This document shows positions 18,383-28,516 of a DNA stretch of 64,000 nt, in pieces. The position numbers and the translations under genes are program-made. Source of the stretch: Sporosarcina sp. ANT_H38 (GTDB taxonomy: Bacteria; Bacillota; Bacilli; Bacillales_A; Planococcaceae). Where the stretch lies: positions 372,001 through 436,000 of the forward strand of contig NZ_VOBC01000003.1 of assembly GCF_008369195.1 (NCBI RefSeq). Direction: 5' to 3'. The notes beneath the pieces were generated by a model. It saw nothing but the letters and a program-made list of their open reading frames with translations, had not been told where the DNA came from and searched no databases. Position 1 is the first letter of the stretch. Every line of letters starts with the position of its first letter.

Positions 18383-20197
18383 TTATTCACTTACACCCAT
18401 CTCAAACAAGCGTAGTTCAGATGCTGGGTCGATAGAGTAGTTGACCATACGTTTGCTAACACCCATTAGGGAGTAACGGTAAACAGTTGGAGCAACAGGT
18501 ACTTCTTCAACCATTAGCGCTTGCCATTGATTGTAGATGTCTTTACGGTACTCAGAATCGAATGCTTTCACAGAAGTTCCTGCTGCAAGAAGCTCATCGT
18601 TCTTTTCGCTCGTGTAACGAGTGTAGTTGAACGCTGCTTCTCTTCCGTATAGACCTGCAGGATCTGGATCTGTCCCAGTTCCCCATGCAGCTTGGTAAAT
18701 GTCAATTTTCGGTTCATCCGTTTCTACCATTTCGTAGAATGAGTTGAACTCGTGTAGACGACCGTCTAGAAGTTGAACTTTAATACCTACGTCAGCCCAG
18801 TTTTGCATATAGAACTGTACAATTGGTTCTGCCGTTTCTCCACCTGACATTGAAGCGAAGTTAAGAACAAATTCTTTTCCTTTATCATCTTCACGGATAC
18901 CATCGCCATCAACGTCTTTGTATCCAGCTTCGTCAAGAAGTGCTTTTGCTTTTTCTGGATCGTATGAACGTCCTTCAAGGCTAGCATCATGGAAACTTGC
19001 AAAGACAGGGATGATCAAGCTCGTTGCTGGGAAACGAAGACCGTGGTAAAGTTCTTTACCAATAGTTTCGTTATCCATTGCATGCCACATTGCTTGACGA
19101 ACAAGTTTGTTACCCAATTTAGCATTTGGATCTGTTATGTTTGTTTTCTTTTCTGCATCCCATTTACCAAGTTTGAACCCGATATATGTGTAAGCAGTGT
19201 CAACTTGTGCAAGGAGTTCGACGTTTTCAATTGCTTTTGCATTTTCATATTGATCGACCGGAATTTCTGCATAATCGATTTCACCTTTTTTCAGTGCTTC
19301 CAGTACAGATGCAGAGCTTACTACTTTTAGAACAATCGATTTTAGTGCAGGTTTGCCTCTCCAGTATTCATCATAACGTTCATAAAGAACTGATTCTCCT
19401 GGAACAACTTTTACAACTTTATACGGTCCAAAACCAATTGGAGTTGTACGGATTTTTTCAGATGCTACGATTTCTTCAAGTGAAGTCATATCACCAAGAT
19501 AGTGTCTAGGAGTTGGGTGTGACCAGAATCCTGACAACAGTGATGGTGATGCTTCTGTAAATGTGACAGAAATTGTTTTATCGTCTATTACTTTGATACC
19601 AGAAATTTTATCTGTTTTACCTTCATGGTATGCCGGCATTCCTTCTACGTTTGAAACCATGAATGTATAACGAGTTCCTACATAGTCAGGATGACCAAGA
19701 AGTTCATATGTGTAAAGAAGGTCATCAGCTTTTACAGGCTCACCGTCATGCCATTTAACGCCATCTTTAATTGTAAGTGTAATTGTTTTATTGTCATCAG
19801 AAATTGTATAGTCTGCTGCACCATTATTAGTGATCAAGAAGTCACCATCAACGTCCAGAAGGCTTTCAGTAAAGAATTGCATTACATCAAAGTCTGGAGC
19901 TCCAGAGTAGAATACGCGGTTCAATGTACCTTCGAACGGCGTGTCAGAAACTAGACCGAACGTAAGTTCGCCGTCTTCTTTTACTGCTGCAGAGTTTGTA
20001 ACGTCTAGCGGGAATACAAGTTCACCGCTTTCTTCAGCCGGTTTTTCTTCCGGTTTTTCCTCTGGTTTTGTTTCTTCTTCCTTGCCTGTTTCTGCTTCTT
20101 TCTCGCCCTCTGCGTTTTCTTTACCTGTACATGCAGCTAGAAATATGCTGAGAACAAGCATTAGACCAACGAGTAACATGAGTTGCTTCTTTACCAA
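18383..20197 (-). CDS. Oligopeptide ABC transporter substrate-binding lipoprotein
   Basis: 604 residues. The lipoprotein signal ends in IFLAAC and is followed by an acidic, proline- and lysine-rich linker (residues 25-58, repeated EEKP units) that tethers the domain away from the membrane. The SBP_bac_5 fold is shown by LTIKDGVKWHDGEPVKADD, IGFGPYKVVKVVPGES and RQAMWHAMDNETIG. It is longer than DppE (about 540) and NikA. The start is TTG with GGGGAGG eight bases upstream. It captures peptides outside the cell and is last in the operon D-F-B-C-A. Confidence 0.88.
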   Translation of the reverse strand: MVKKQLMLLVGLMLVLSIFLAACTGKENAEGEKEAETGKEEETKPEEKPEEKPAEESGELVFPLDVTNSAAVKEDGELTFGLVSDTPFEGTLNRVFYSGAPDFDVMQFFTESLLDVDGDFLITNNGAADYTISDDNKTITLTIKDGVKWHDGEPVKADDLLYTYELLGHPDYVGTRYTFMVSNVEGMPAYHEGKTDKISGIKVIDDKTISVTFTEASPSLLSGFWSHPTPRHYLGDMTSLEEIVASEKIRTTPIGFGPYKVVKVVPGESVLYERYDEYWRGKPALKSIVLKVVSSASVLEALKKGEIDYAEIPVDQYENAKAIENVELLAQVDTAYTYIGFKLGKWDAEKKTNITDPNAKLGNKLVRQAMWHAMDNETIGKELYHGLRFPATSLIIPVFASFHDASLEGRSYDPEKAKALLDEAGYKDVDGDGIREDDKGKEFVLNFASMSGGETAEPIVQFYMQNWADVGIKVQLLDGRLHEFNSFYEMVETDEPKIDIYQAAWGTGTDPDPAGLYGREAAFNYTRYTSEKNDELLAAGTSVKAFDSEYRKDIYNQWQALMVEEVPVAPTVYRYSLMGVSKRMVNYSIDPASELRLFEMGVSE

Positions 20198-20218
20198 TTG
20201 TATTACCTCCCCTTTTTT

Positions 20219-21124
20219 TTAAGCTAATCTTTGTCTTGCGTCAGACGCGCGCTTAACCGCTTGCCCGACATAATTTATACACAGCATCATTACTAAAATC
20301 AGTAATGCTGCGGGTAACCATACCCACCACTTATTCTGTACAATATCCGGGTTTGTCGCATAGCTGATCAGCCTCCCAAGGGAAGGTGTTCCCGCCGGCA
20401 GACCAAATCCTAAGAACGTGAGACCTGTCTCTAACCCTATATTTCCCGCAAGCGTAAGCGTCATATTAACTATGACGAGAGAACTTAAATTTGGAAACAA
20501 TTCAAAGAACATAATTTTCCAACTTGGTGTTCCTAACGTCTTGGAGGCATTGATATAGTCAAGTTCCCGTTCAGCGAGTCCCCTTGACCGGATCAGCCGT
20601 GCTTTTCCAAACCAAGCAAACGAACTCATGATTAAAATGAAGCTAAAAATCGTATAGTTTGGAACAATAACCACGAATACAATGATGATCATAAGTGACG
20701 GCAGAACCATTAGGAAATCTATGATTCGCATAATGATATTATCAACGATTCCTCCATAAAAGCCCGAAATCAGACCAACTGTCAAACCAAAAACTCCAGC
20801 AATTAATGAGACGCTTAATCCGATTGTGAAAGAGTTCCGTGTCCCTAGCATCAGCTGACTTAACACATCACGTCCACCGTCATCCGTCCCAAGCCAATTG
20901 TCGGCAGAGGGTGGTTTCCAGTTATTGAAGAAGTTAACGCGTGTCAGTGCCGCCTGGTCGATGAATAATGGAGATAAATAGGCAGCCGACAAAATGATTG
21001 TAAGTAAGACAAGTGAACCTAATGCCATTTTGTCATTTCTTATTTCACGCCAAATCGTTTTTGAAAAAGAGGGATTATTCTCTTTTTCCTTCGCCATCAG
21101 TTCTTTTTCATTTAACACAACCAC
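20219..21124 (-). CDS. Oligopeptide ABC transporter permease (OppC/DppC type)
   Basis: 301 residues with an N-terminal cytosolic stretch, a signal-anchor helix (about 34-55) and five further helices. The family motif GTDDGGRDVLSQLMLGTRNS, a coupling loop around LDYINASKTLGTPSWK, and LGFGLPAGTPSLGRLISYA are visible. It partners the OppB-type permease 30 bases upstream. Confidence 0.88.
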   Translation of the reverse strand: MVVLNEKELMAKEKENNPSFSKTIWREIRNDKMALGSLVLLTIILSAAYLSPLFIDQAALTRVNFFNNWKPPSADNWLGTDDGGRDVLSQLMLGTRNSFTIGLSVSLIAGVFGLTVGLISGFYGGIVDNIIMRIIDFLMVLPSLMIIIVFVVIVPNYTIFSFILIMSSFAWFGKARLIRSRGLAERELDYINASKTLGTPSWKIMFFELFPNLSSLVIVNMTLTLAGNIGLETGLTFLGFGLPAGTPSLGRLISYATNPDIVQNKWWVWLPAALLILVMMLCINYVGQAVKRASDARQRLA

Positions 21125-21154
21125 ATGTTTTCCCTCCCCTTCTGTTCATTTCCA

Positions 21155-22123
21155 TCAATCAATGCGGATTCGTGGATCGACAATGCTAAGAATAATATCC
21201 GAGAGCATTGTTCCGACAATTGCAGCTGCGCCTGAAATCATGACAAGAGCTGTAACGACCGTAAAGTCACGTAGCATGATCGACTCTAAGAAAAGTTTTC
21301 CGAGTCCGGGATAACTGAAAATCATCTCAATGAAGATTGAACCTGTAATAAGAAATGTAATTTCATAACCGAAAAATGCTGCAATCGGCAATAGAGAGTT
21401 ACGCAAAATATGACGCGTATACACCTTACCTTCTGGAACCCCTTTAGCACGGGCTGTCTTAACGAAATCTTTTAGCTTGGTATCGATAATGTCATTACGT
21501 AAATATTGAATGGTTCCGAACGTCGCAAGCAAAGCACCCGACATGACCGGTAAAATTAAGTGTTTTACTTTACTAACTATATAATCCCATGATCCTTCAT
21601 CAACCCGTATATCGACACTTCCGCTAATTGGGGTCCAACCTAGGATGAAGCTGAAGAGAAATAACATTAAGAGTGCAAAGACAAATAATGGCGTTGCAAA
21701 GGCAAAATAATTATAGGTGACGATCATCTTATCCGCCCAAGTATCCGTCCACCTGCCAGCAATGATGCCAAGAGGAATAGCGATTATATAGGTCACTATC
21801 AATGTTCCGATTGATAATAGCATCGTATTCGCAACTCTTCCGGCAAGCAATGTCGTAACCGGCTGTTTGTGTGTGTACGACTGACCGAGGTCCCCCTGTA
21901 CCGCTTTCCCAATCCAAGCTCCATACTGGACATACCACGGATCGTTCAAACCGTACTTCTCACGAATTTTCTCAATCTGTTCAGGCGTCGCATCGGGGTT
22001 TCCCATGAATGCCCCTGTTACTGCATCGCCAGGCATTTGTTTCGCGAGCACGAAGATTATCAAACTAAGAAGTATTAGCTGTGGAATCATGATCAATGTT
22101 CTTCTCAATATAAATGTCAGCAT
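21155..22123 (-). CDS. Oligopeptide ABC transporter permease (OppB/DppB type)
   Basis: 322 residues and six helices. The start MLTFILRRTLIMIPQLILLS, then AKQMPGDAVTGAFMGNP and YGLNDPWYVQYGAW give the OppB pattern. The coupling loop is KDFVKTARAKGVPEGKVY, and the protein ends with IILSIVDPRIRID. It lies 17 bases after the second ATPase gene. Confidence 0.88.
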   Translation of the reverse strand: MLTFILRRTLIMIPQLILLSLIIFVLAKQMPGDAVTGAFMGNPDATPEQIEKIREKYGLNDPWYVQYGAWIGKAVQGDLGQSYTHKQPVTTLLAGRVANTMLLSIGTLIVTYIIAIPLGIIAGRWTDTWADKMIVTYNYFAFATPLFVFALLMLFLFSFILGWTPISGSVDIRVDEGSWDYIVSKVKHLILPVMSGALLATFGTIQYLRNDIIDTKLKDFVKTARAKGVPEGKVYTRHILRNSLLPIAAFFGYEITFLITGSIFIEMIFSYPGLGKLFLESIMLRDFTVVTALVMISGAAAIVGTMLSDIILSIVDPRIRID

Positions 22124-22140
22124 TTTTTCACAATTCCCCT

Positions 22141-23067
22141 TTACTGCAATGCAACGGAATGTGTATCAGAAACCCTTTTCAGGTCAAACATCCGTCCATC
22201 TTTATCGAAATAACTATCATAGTCTGTCCGGTATGCCTCATTGATGGACTGACGGAGATGCGTTTTCTCAAATCGCTTTTCCGGATTCATTTCCGGAATC
22301 GCCGCAATAAGCCTCTTCGTGTATAAGTGTTGTGGATTGCTATAAACGTCCGCGGCTGTTCCTTCTTCAACGAAACGTCCTTTATACATGATGCCGATTC
22401 TGTCACACATATGTTGGATTATCCCTAAGTCATGAGAAATGAATAAGTACGTTAGATTAAATTCCTTTTGAATTTCCTGCATAAAGTTCAACACTTGGGC
22501 TTGAACGGACACATCTAATGCGGAAACAGGCTCATCTGCAATGATCAATTTAGGATTCAGCGTGAGCGCACGAGCGATTCCAATACGTTGGCGTTGACCA
22601 CCGGAAAATTGGTGCGGATACTTATAAACCGATTCAGGATTCAAACCAACTCGTTCAATAAGTGTCTTTACCCTTTTCAACTCTTCGCCGGGCGACATAC
22701 GTTCGAAGTTTCGAAGCGGTTCAGAAATGATACTCAATACGTTTTTCCGAACATTTAACGATGAGTAAGGGTCTTGGAAAATCATTTGGATGTCTTTTGT
22801 TTGCTGTCTTCTATCTGTACCTCTCAGCTTCGCGAGGTCATTACCTTCAAAAAGAATTTCGCCGTCTGTCGCTTTATTGAGGCCAATAATTGCACGTCCA
22901 GTTGTCGTCTTTCCACAACCTGATTCACCTACAAGACCATATGTCTCGCCCGGCTCCAGTTCGAAGCTGACACCGTCAACTGCTCTTACTTGATCGACCA
23001 CTCGGCGGAAAAAACCTCCCCGAATTGGGTAATGTACTTTTAACTTATTTACTTTAAGTAGCGACAC
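22141..23067 (-). CDS. Oligopeptide ABC transporter ATPase (OppF type)
   Basis: 308 residues with Walker A GESGCGKTT, signature FSGGQRQRIGIARAL, Walker B LIIADEPVSALD and H-loop FISHD. The C-terminal segment YTKRLIAAIPEMNPEKR is the normal OppF end. The start is GTG at 23065-23067, overlapping the OppD-type gene by 14 bases with GGAG upstream. It pairs with that ATPase. Confidence 0.9.
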   Translation of the reverse strand: MSLLKVNKLKVHYPIRGGFFRRVVDQVRAVDGVSFELEPGETYGLVGESGCGKTTTGRAIIGLNKATDGEILFEGNDLAKLRGTDRRQQTKDIQMIFQDPYSSLNVRKNVLSIISEPLRNFERMSPGEELKRVKTLIERVGLNPESVYKYPHQFSGGQRQRIGIARALTLNPKLIIADEPVSALDVSVQAQVLNFMQEIQKEFNLTYLFISHDLGIIQHMCDRIGIMYKGRFVEEGTAADVYSNPQHLYTKRLIAAIPEMNPEKRFEKTHLRQSINEAYRTDYDSYFDKDGRMFDLKRVSDTHSVALQ

Positions 23068-24073
23068 AAGTCTCAGCTCCTACTCTCTCCACAGGGAAGT
23101 GGAAGTTTTTATAGCAGCTACAACGAACGAAATGACCCGGCTCTACTTCATGTAATTGTGGGTTCATTTCATGTTCTTCCTCAGGAATCCATTTAATACG
23201 AGGAGCAAACCTGCAACCTGTTCGATCTAGATTTTGGATTGAAGGAACAATTCCTTCAATAACATGAAGTTTTTCTTTCGCTTCCATATTCGCCGGGATT
23301 GAATTTAATAACGAACGGGTATAGGGGTGTAAAGGATTTGCAAAAAGTTCACGAACTTCAGCAATTTCCACTATCTCTCCTGCATACATAACCGCAACAC
23401 GGTCAGCCATTTCTGCTACAACACCCAGATCATGTGTAATGAGAATAATGCCTGACTTGATTTGGTTTTGAAGTTCTTTCATAAGATCCATAATTTGTGC
23501 TTGAATTGTTACGTCCAAAGCAGTCGTTGGCTCATCTGCAATTAAAAGTACTGGATCACACGCAAGTGCGATTGCAATGACGACACGTTGCCTCATACCA
23601 CCAGACAGTTCATGCGGATATTGCCCATATACGCGTTGTTCATTCTTAATACCTACACGGCGAAGAATATCGAGTACACGCTTCTTCTTATCAGCTGATG
23701 TAAGTTTCATATGGTAATCCATTGGTTCTTCAATTTGTCTACCGATTGTCGCTAGCGGATTTAGTGCAGTCATCGGATCTTGGAAAATCATACCGATATC
23801 TTTACCTCGAACTTTGTTCAATTTAGACACCGGTAGACTCAAAAGATTCTGACTATTAAAGTTAACTTGTCCTTCAAGTTTCGTCGATTTTAAATTATGA
23901 AGTCCCATTATGGAAAGGGCTAATGCACTTTTCCCACAACCCGACTCCCCCACGATTGCCACAACCTCGTTCTCATGGACCGTTAAGGAAACATCATCTA
24001 CCGCAGCATAGTAGTTACCCTTGATGCTAAACGATGTACGGAGATTAGCAATTTCCAATACTGGCTTTCCCAA
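23054..24073 (-). CDS. Oligopeptide ABC transporter ATPase (OppD type)
   Basis: 339 residues with Walker A GESGCGKSA, signature LSGGMRQRVVIAIAL, Walker B LLIADEPTTALD and H-loop LITHD. The C-terminal oligopeptide domain is present: GCRFAPRIKW and RCSCYKN supply the cysteines that form the cluster in DppD/OppD-type ATPases. The start is TTG at 24071-24073, with AAGGAGG eight bases before it. It is first in the operon, behind a clear promoter at 24149-24177. Confidence 0.9.
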   Translation of the reverse strand: MGKPVLEIANLRTSFSIKGNYYAAVDDVSLTVHENEVVAIVGESGCGKSALALSIMGLHNLKSTKLEGQVNFNSQNLLSLPVSKLNKVRGKDIGMIFQDPMTALNPLATIGRQIEEPMDYHMKLTSADKKKRVLDILRRVGIKNEQRVYGQYPHELSGGMRQRVVIAIALACDPVLLIADEPTTALDVTIQAQIMDLMKELQNQIKSGIILITHDLGVVAEMADRVAVMYAGEIVEIAEVRELFANPLHPYTRSLLNSIPANMEAKEKLHVIEGIVPSIQNLDRTGCRFAPRIKWIPEEEHEMNPQLHEVEPGHFVRCSCYKNFHFPVERVGAETCVAT

Positions 24074-24148
24074 GAAAGTTTCCTCCTTACATTACTTAAA
24101 ATACCAAACTGTTAATATTAAATTTTCTGATATTGAATCACTTTCACC

Positions 24149-24177
24149 AATATACTATACAAATTTCCAGATGACAA
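24149..24177 (-). promoter_or_regulatory. Promoter of the oligopeptide ABC operon
   Basis: The minus-strand TTGTCA (24172-24177) and TATATT (24149-24154) are separated by 17 bp, each matching SigA consensus in five of six positions. They lie 75 bp before the OppD-type gene. The rest of 24178-24317 is AT-rich with no gene. Confidence 0.75.
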
Positions 24178-24317
24178 CACTATATTTTTAGAATATTATA
24201 TCTGGCAAATAGTAGATATATGACAAACATGTTACAAACGCTGATTTAAAAGCGTTTATTATTTCCGAAATACTTTTATTTATATTTGGATTTTTTTGTA
24301 TTTCATTCAAAAAACAC

Positions 24318-24350
24318 AAAAATCCCATTCCGGCTTGGAATGGGATTTTT
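24318..24350 (-). terminator. Terminator after the DUF4003 gene
   Basis: A 14-bp perfect stem (24318-24331 with 24337-24350) with T-rich flanks on both strands. It lies about 107 bases past the DUF4003 stop. Confidence 0.8.
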
Positions 24351-24456
24351 TTACTGGTTCAAAATGATGTATTTATTTTAAGCTCCGTTATTTCTTAGTC
24401 CACATGAGATTAACGGTGCAATATATTACTATTTATTCATGCGTCCCTTTTTAATT

Positions 24457-25431
24457 TCAAGTGTTCGATGAACTATCTGATGAAGACGCAACAATTGCGG
24501 CAATTGTCGCAGCCATTACCGCTTGCTGCGCTTGAATAATTAATTCTACAGACGTGGCTAGACTAACACTCGCTTCTTCTGCACTTTCAGTCAACTTATG
24601 CATAATGTAACCAATCGCAATAGATAGCGCCATTTCCCTATTCCACTTAAAAGGTTTGGATTGCTCCAGTAAGTGCGTTAATTCGACAATACTATTCAAC
24701 TCATTGTGATCTATTCCAAAAACAGTTAAAAAACCAATCATTGGGTAGTGCACAGGTCGTACTTTTGTACTCCGTTTGAAATGAATCAATACCTCCACAG
24801 CCCGCGCTACAAGAAGTGGATCGAAGTTAATTTGTATGTATGTCATGACCTGTGAAAGCCATTGCAGTTCATTTCCCGAACGAAATCCCTCTGTTCGCAG
24901 TGCGTCGTAATATACACGCATTGATTTGGCGTGCTCAATTGGATCAGCACCCCTTTTCCCTAACAACACTGCATAGGCATAATCGTCGTCAGATGTCAGG
25001 AAGAAATGTTGCTTTTTTATGGCGTCATATAGTTTTTTTGCTTGGCGTGCTTCGTTTTCATAGAGATCTGGGTCGTTCGTTAAAAGTAGAGCCGCTAAAT
25101 ACGAATGGATCGTATTACGAAAGCCAAGCCCCTTTAATACTTGCTGCTTTGCGAATAAACGAGCTACCTCTTTGTCAATATCCGCCCCAGGCTGATCTAA
25201 AAACGCGGCCACCATAGGAAGAAGATTGCCTCGCAGTGGAGAAAGCCAACTAGATTTTTCTTTAAGTGCATCCATCACCCGGCTCAAACTTTCTGCGTCA
25301 AATTCCCTTTCAGATGTGACATAATACGAAGTAATTGTCAGTACGACATTTTTTTCCACCGTCCAACCCGCCAACGACTTCACCTTCTCATATGTCGTTT
25401 CGACTTCCTGTCTAATCACATTCGCATCCAT
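24457..25431 (-). CDS. DUF4003 family protein
   Basis: 324 residues from ATG 25429-25431; the ATG three codons earlier abuts the AGGAG and is too close. The protein is soluble, helical and acidic-neutral, with WLSPLRGNLLPMVAAFL near residue 60 and KARRLYDAIKK-like helices. It ends in a low-complexity AVMAATIAAIVASSSDSS tail. I assign DUF4003 (Bacillus YvdQ-like) from its overall pattern. No catalytic motif is visible and the function is unknown. It stands alone. Confidence 0.6.
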   Translation of the reverse strand: MDANVIRQEVETTYEKVKSLAGWTVEKNVVLTITSYYVTSEREFDAESLSRVMDALKEKSSWLSPLRGNLLPMVAAFLDQPGADIDKEVARLFAKQQVLKGLGFRNTIHSYLAALLLTNDPDLYENEARQAKKLYDAIKKQHFFLTSDDDYAYAVLLGKRGADPIEHAKSMRVYYDALRTEGFRSGNELQWLSQVMTYIQINFDPLLVARAVEVLIHFKRSTKVRPVHYPMIGFLTVFGIDHNELNSIVELTHLLEQSKPFKWNREMALSIAIGYIMHKLTESAEEASVSLATSVELIIQAQQAVMAATIAAIVASSSDSSSNT

Positions 25432-25549
25432 TGAACACATCTCCTTTTATATATGTACGCTTGTCCGCAAGAAAGGTTTCATAAAACTTGGAAAAATCTT
25501 TACTGCTTGCTATGCTTTTCGAAAATATCTATAGAATTGAGTGATCTAC

Positions 25550-26380
25550 ATGACCGAATTTGAAACGATTCTTGATACCCAATTATTCCAATCCAAAGAG
25601 ACGCTAAAAGAGCAACTTGACTCGCTTGGTGTTAAATCGGGCGATCATCTCATTGTCCATTCATCCCTCAAATCAATGGGGTGGATTGCAGGTGGTGCAC
25701 AAGCCGTAGTCGAAGCACTTATGGAAACGGTGACGCCAAACGGGACAATCATCATGCCCGCACAGTCCGCCGATAATTCGGAACCGTCTTACTGGATGCT
25801 TCCCCCCGTGCCCGAAGCGTGGCATGAGCCGATACGCCAATCTATCACCGCTTACGACCCGGACTTAACCCATTTGCGCGGAATGGGGAAAGTTGCTGAA
25901 TGCTTTCACCGCCATCCCAAAACAATTCGAAGTTCTCACCCAGCTCATTCGTTCATGGCATGGGGACTACACGCAGATAGCTGGATGAGTGAACACCCAC
26001 TTGAGGATTCATTCGGACCTAGTTCTCCGCTCGGAAAAATGTTGAATGCGAATGTGAAGATCATTATGATTGGCGTCAGTTATGAATCGTGTACTGCCCT
26101 TCATTTATCCGAATACCTAGCTCCTGAACTAACAGTTTCCCCTCAAGGTGCAGCCATCATTCAAGACGGTGAAAGAATTTGGGCGACTTTTGATATGGCT
26201 GATGTCGATTCAGAAATCTTCCCTGAATTGGGTACCGTATTCGAGGAAAAGAACCCCGGCATCGCTTTCGATGGCAAGTTAGGACAAGCGCTTTGCAAAA
26301 TTGTTCCAATGAAACCACTTGTCGATTTTGGGACTGTATGGATAACCGAAAAAAGAATGTCAGAAGTAGTCGCTAAATAG
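25550..26380 (+). CDS. AAC(3)-family N-acetyltransferase (YokD-like)
   Basis: 276 residues from ATG 25550. The family pattern is plain: GDHLIVHSSLKSMGWIAGGA near residue 30, NGTIIMPAQSADNSEPSYW, then RGMGKVAECFHRHPKTIRS and SHPAHSFMAWG, which holds the conserved histidine region. Related enzymes acetylate the 3-amino group of aminoglycosides, but the Bacillus YokD relatives have no proven antibiotic role, so resistance cannot be inferred. It is monocistronic. Confidence 0.85.
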   Translation: MTEFETILDTQLFQSKETLKEQLDSLGVKSGDHLIVHSSLKSMGWIAGGAQAVVEALMETVTPNGTIIMPAQSADNSEPSYWMLPPVPEAWHEPIRQSITAYDPDLTHLRGMGKVAECFHRHPKTIRSSHPAHSFMAWGLHADSWMSEHPLEDSFGPSSPLGKMLNANVKIIMIGVSYESCTALHLSEYLAPELTVSPQGAAIIQDGERIWATFDMADVDSEIFPELGTVFEEKNPGIAFDGKLGQALCKIVPMKPLVDFGTVWITEKRMSEVVAK

Positions 26381-26440
26381 AAATAGTAACTGGACAACCC
26401 TATCCTAGAAATATACGAAAAAGAAGTGACACTGTATAAG

Positions 26441-26487
26441 AAACGCCCCTCCTTACGCGGTTTTTCACGCAAGGAAGGGCGTTTTTC
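26441..26487. terminator. Bidirectional terminator between AAC(3)-like gene and trpA
   Basis: AAACGCCC...CCTT at 26441-26454 pairs with AAGG...GGGCGTTT at 26471-26484, with small internal mismatches. It would end both the rightward acetyltransferase and the leftward trp operon. Confidence 0.75.
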
Positions 26488-26532
26488 TACATGATTCGCT
26501 GTCTAGCAGGCGACTTACGACTTGCGCTTTTC

Positions 26533-27306
26533 TTATTTCGACATTTTCACTAATGCTTCGACCGCTGTTAAATCATTTCTATGAAAAGCAGTAACAATCG
26601 CACTGCCCACAATGACACCGTCTGCAAGCGCACCAATTGACCGGACCTGTTCAGGTGTTGAAATACCAAACCCAGCTAGAACAGGCACAGGACTTACCGC
26701 TTTCAACTGCTCCAAATGGGCAGCAAGATCATCTCCAAATCCATCCCGCACTCCTGTAATTCCGTTTACTGTCACCGCGTACACAAAGCCTTCAGCTTCC
26801 GCTGTTATTTTCTTAATCCGTTCTGGTGGGCTTGTTAGCGAGACGAGTGGAATGAGTGCAATATTAGCCTTCATAAGCGCATCCCGCAACAATCCACTTT
26901 CTTCGTATGGCAAGTCAGGCACAATAAGTCCGCTAATTCCGCTGTTTTGACAATCCATAGCAAATTGATCAACGCCATAGCTCAAAATTGGATTTAAATA
27001 AGTCATGATAACAAGCGGTACGGTGATTTCATCCTTGAATAAAGTAAGTTCTTTCAACACAGTTCGAAGTGTTACCCCTTTAGCAAGTGCCCGTACTCCA
27101 GCTTGTTCAATTACTGGACCGTCTGCCACAGGATCTGAAAAAGGTATGCCAAGTTCGATTGCAGTCACACCTGTTTGTTGTAGAAATAGTATGTTTTTCT
27201 TAATCGTTTCAAGACCGCCGTCACCAGCCATTATATAGGGCACAAACGCTTTATGACCACGGGTTACACAATCAGTAATGGCGTAAGTTAAGTCTTGCTT
27301 AGTCAT
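26533..27306 (-). CDS. trpA: Tryptophan synthase alpha chain TrpA
   Basis: 257 residues. [14 protein letters not shown], then the catalytic glutamate in [19 protein letters not shown], the catalytic aspartate region in [12 protein letters not shown], and the phosphate site [10 protein letters not shown] are visible. It converts indole-3-glycerol phosphate to indole and glyceraldehyde 3-phosphate. It overlaps trpB by eight bases and ends the operon. Confidence 0.98.
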   Translation of the reverse strand: MTKQDLTYAITDCVTRGHKAFVPYIMAGDGGLETIKKNILFLQQTGVTAIELGIPFSDPVADGPVIEQAGVRALAKGVTLRTVLKELTLFKDEITVPLVIMTYLNPILSYGVDQFAMDCQNSGISGLIVPDLPYEESGLLRDALMKANIALIPLVSLTSPPERIKKITAEAEGFVYAVTVNGITGVRDGFGDDLAAHLEQLKAVSPVPVLAGFGISTPEQVRSIGALADGVIVGSAIVTAFHRNDLTAVEALVKMSK

Positions 27307-28513
27307 TCAAGCCACCTCCTAATGCATCGCGTACCGTTTGGACATCTTTATCGCCTCGTCCTGAAAGGCAAATGACAAGAATTTCTTCCTCTCCCATCCT
27401 ACCCGCCAGTTCGACTGCAAAGTGAACCGCATGTGCACTTTCTAGTGCCGGGATGATTCCCTCCACTTTCGCCAATAACTGCAATCCTTCCAATGCACCT
27501 GCATCCGTTACAGATGTGTACGTAACACGCCCGATATCATGCAAATGGCTATGTTCTGGACCAACGGCTGGGTAATCAAGACCTGCTGAAATGGAATGCG
27601 CTTCCTGGATAAACCCATCGTCGTCTTGCAACACATACATATACGCCCCGTGCAAAACGCCTTCTTTGCCATCCGCAATTGCAGCTGCATGAAGTCCTGT
27701 TTCGATACCACTTCCTGCCGCCTCAACACCGTACAAAGCCACTTTTTCATCGTCAATAAACGGATGGAACATGCCGATTGCATTGCTCCCTCCTCCGATG
27801 CACGCAACAATCGCATCTGGTAAACGCCCTTCTTTCCCCACAATTTGTCGTCTCGTTTCCACACCGATAACGCGTTGAAAATCACGAACAATCCTCGGGA
27901 AGGGATGCGGACCAAGAGCTGAACCTAATATGTAATGCGTGTCTTCCACATTCGCTACCCAGTAGCGCAGCGCCTCATTGACTGCATCTTTCAGTGTGCC
28001 TGATCCTTTATCGACTGAAACGACCTTAGCTCCAAGTAACTCCATACGGAAAACATTCAATTCCTGTCTACGAATATCTTCTTTCCCCATGTAAATAACA
28101 CATTCGAGATTAAATAAGGCGCATACCGTTGCCGTTGCCACTCCGTGTTGACCCGCTCCTGTTTCCGCAACGATTTTCTTTTTGCCCATGCGTATCGCAA
28201 GGAGTGCCTGCCCAACCGTATTATTGATTTTATGGGCACCCGTATGATTTAAATCTTCGCGTTTGAGATAAATCTTTGCGCCGCCTGCTTCTTTTGTAAG
28301 TCTTTCCGCAAAGTACAGCGGCGTCTCCCGTCCGACAAAATCCTTTAAGTAGTAATTTACTTTTTCCGTGAAAGCAGGATCGACAATCGCTTCATCGTAA
28401 GCAGCCTCTAGTTCGATAAGTGCCGTCATTAATGTTTCAGGAACAAACTGCCCACCAAACCTTCCATATCGTCCTGCCTGTGTAGTCTGAGTTACATCCA
28501 TTTCTTTTACCAT
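27299..28513 (-). CDS. trpB: Tryptophan synthase beta chain TrpB
   Basis: 404 residues. [16 protein letters not shown] opens the protein; the pyridoxal-phosphate lysine lies in [14 protein letters not shown], with the substrate loop [14 protein letters not shown], the phosphate-binding [10 protein letters not shown], and [16 protein letters not shown]. It condenses indole with serine to tryptophan. GGAGAG precedes the ATG; it starts three bases after trpF. Confidence 0.98.
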   Translation of the reverse strand: MVKEMDVTQTTQAGRYGRFGGQFVPETLMTALIELEAAYDEAIVDPAFTEKVNYYLKDFVGRETPLYFAERLTKEAGGAKIYLKREDLNHTGAHKINNTVGQALLAIRMGKKKIVAETGAGQHGVATATVCALFNLECVIYMGKEDIRRQELNVFRMELLGAKVVSVDKGSGTLKDAVNEALRYWVANVEDTHYILGSALGPHPFPRIVRDFQRVIGVETRRQIVGKEGRLPDAIVACIGGGSNAIGMFHPFIDDEKVALYGVEAAGSGIETGLHAAAIADGKEGVLHGAYMYVLQDDDGFIQEAHSISAGLDYPAVGPEHSHLHDIGRVTYTSVTDAGALEGLQLLAKVEGIIPALESAHAVHFAVELAGRMGEEEILVICLSGRGDKDVQTVRDALGGGLND

Positions 28514-28516
28514 CGC

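Noticed and set aside
25550..26380. Aminoglycoside resistance gene
   Set aside because: The AAC(3) family includes many chromosomal members without shown resistance, and no mobile context is present.
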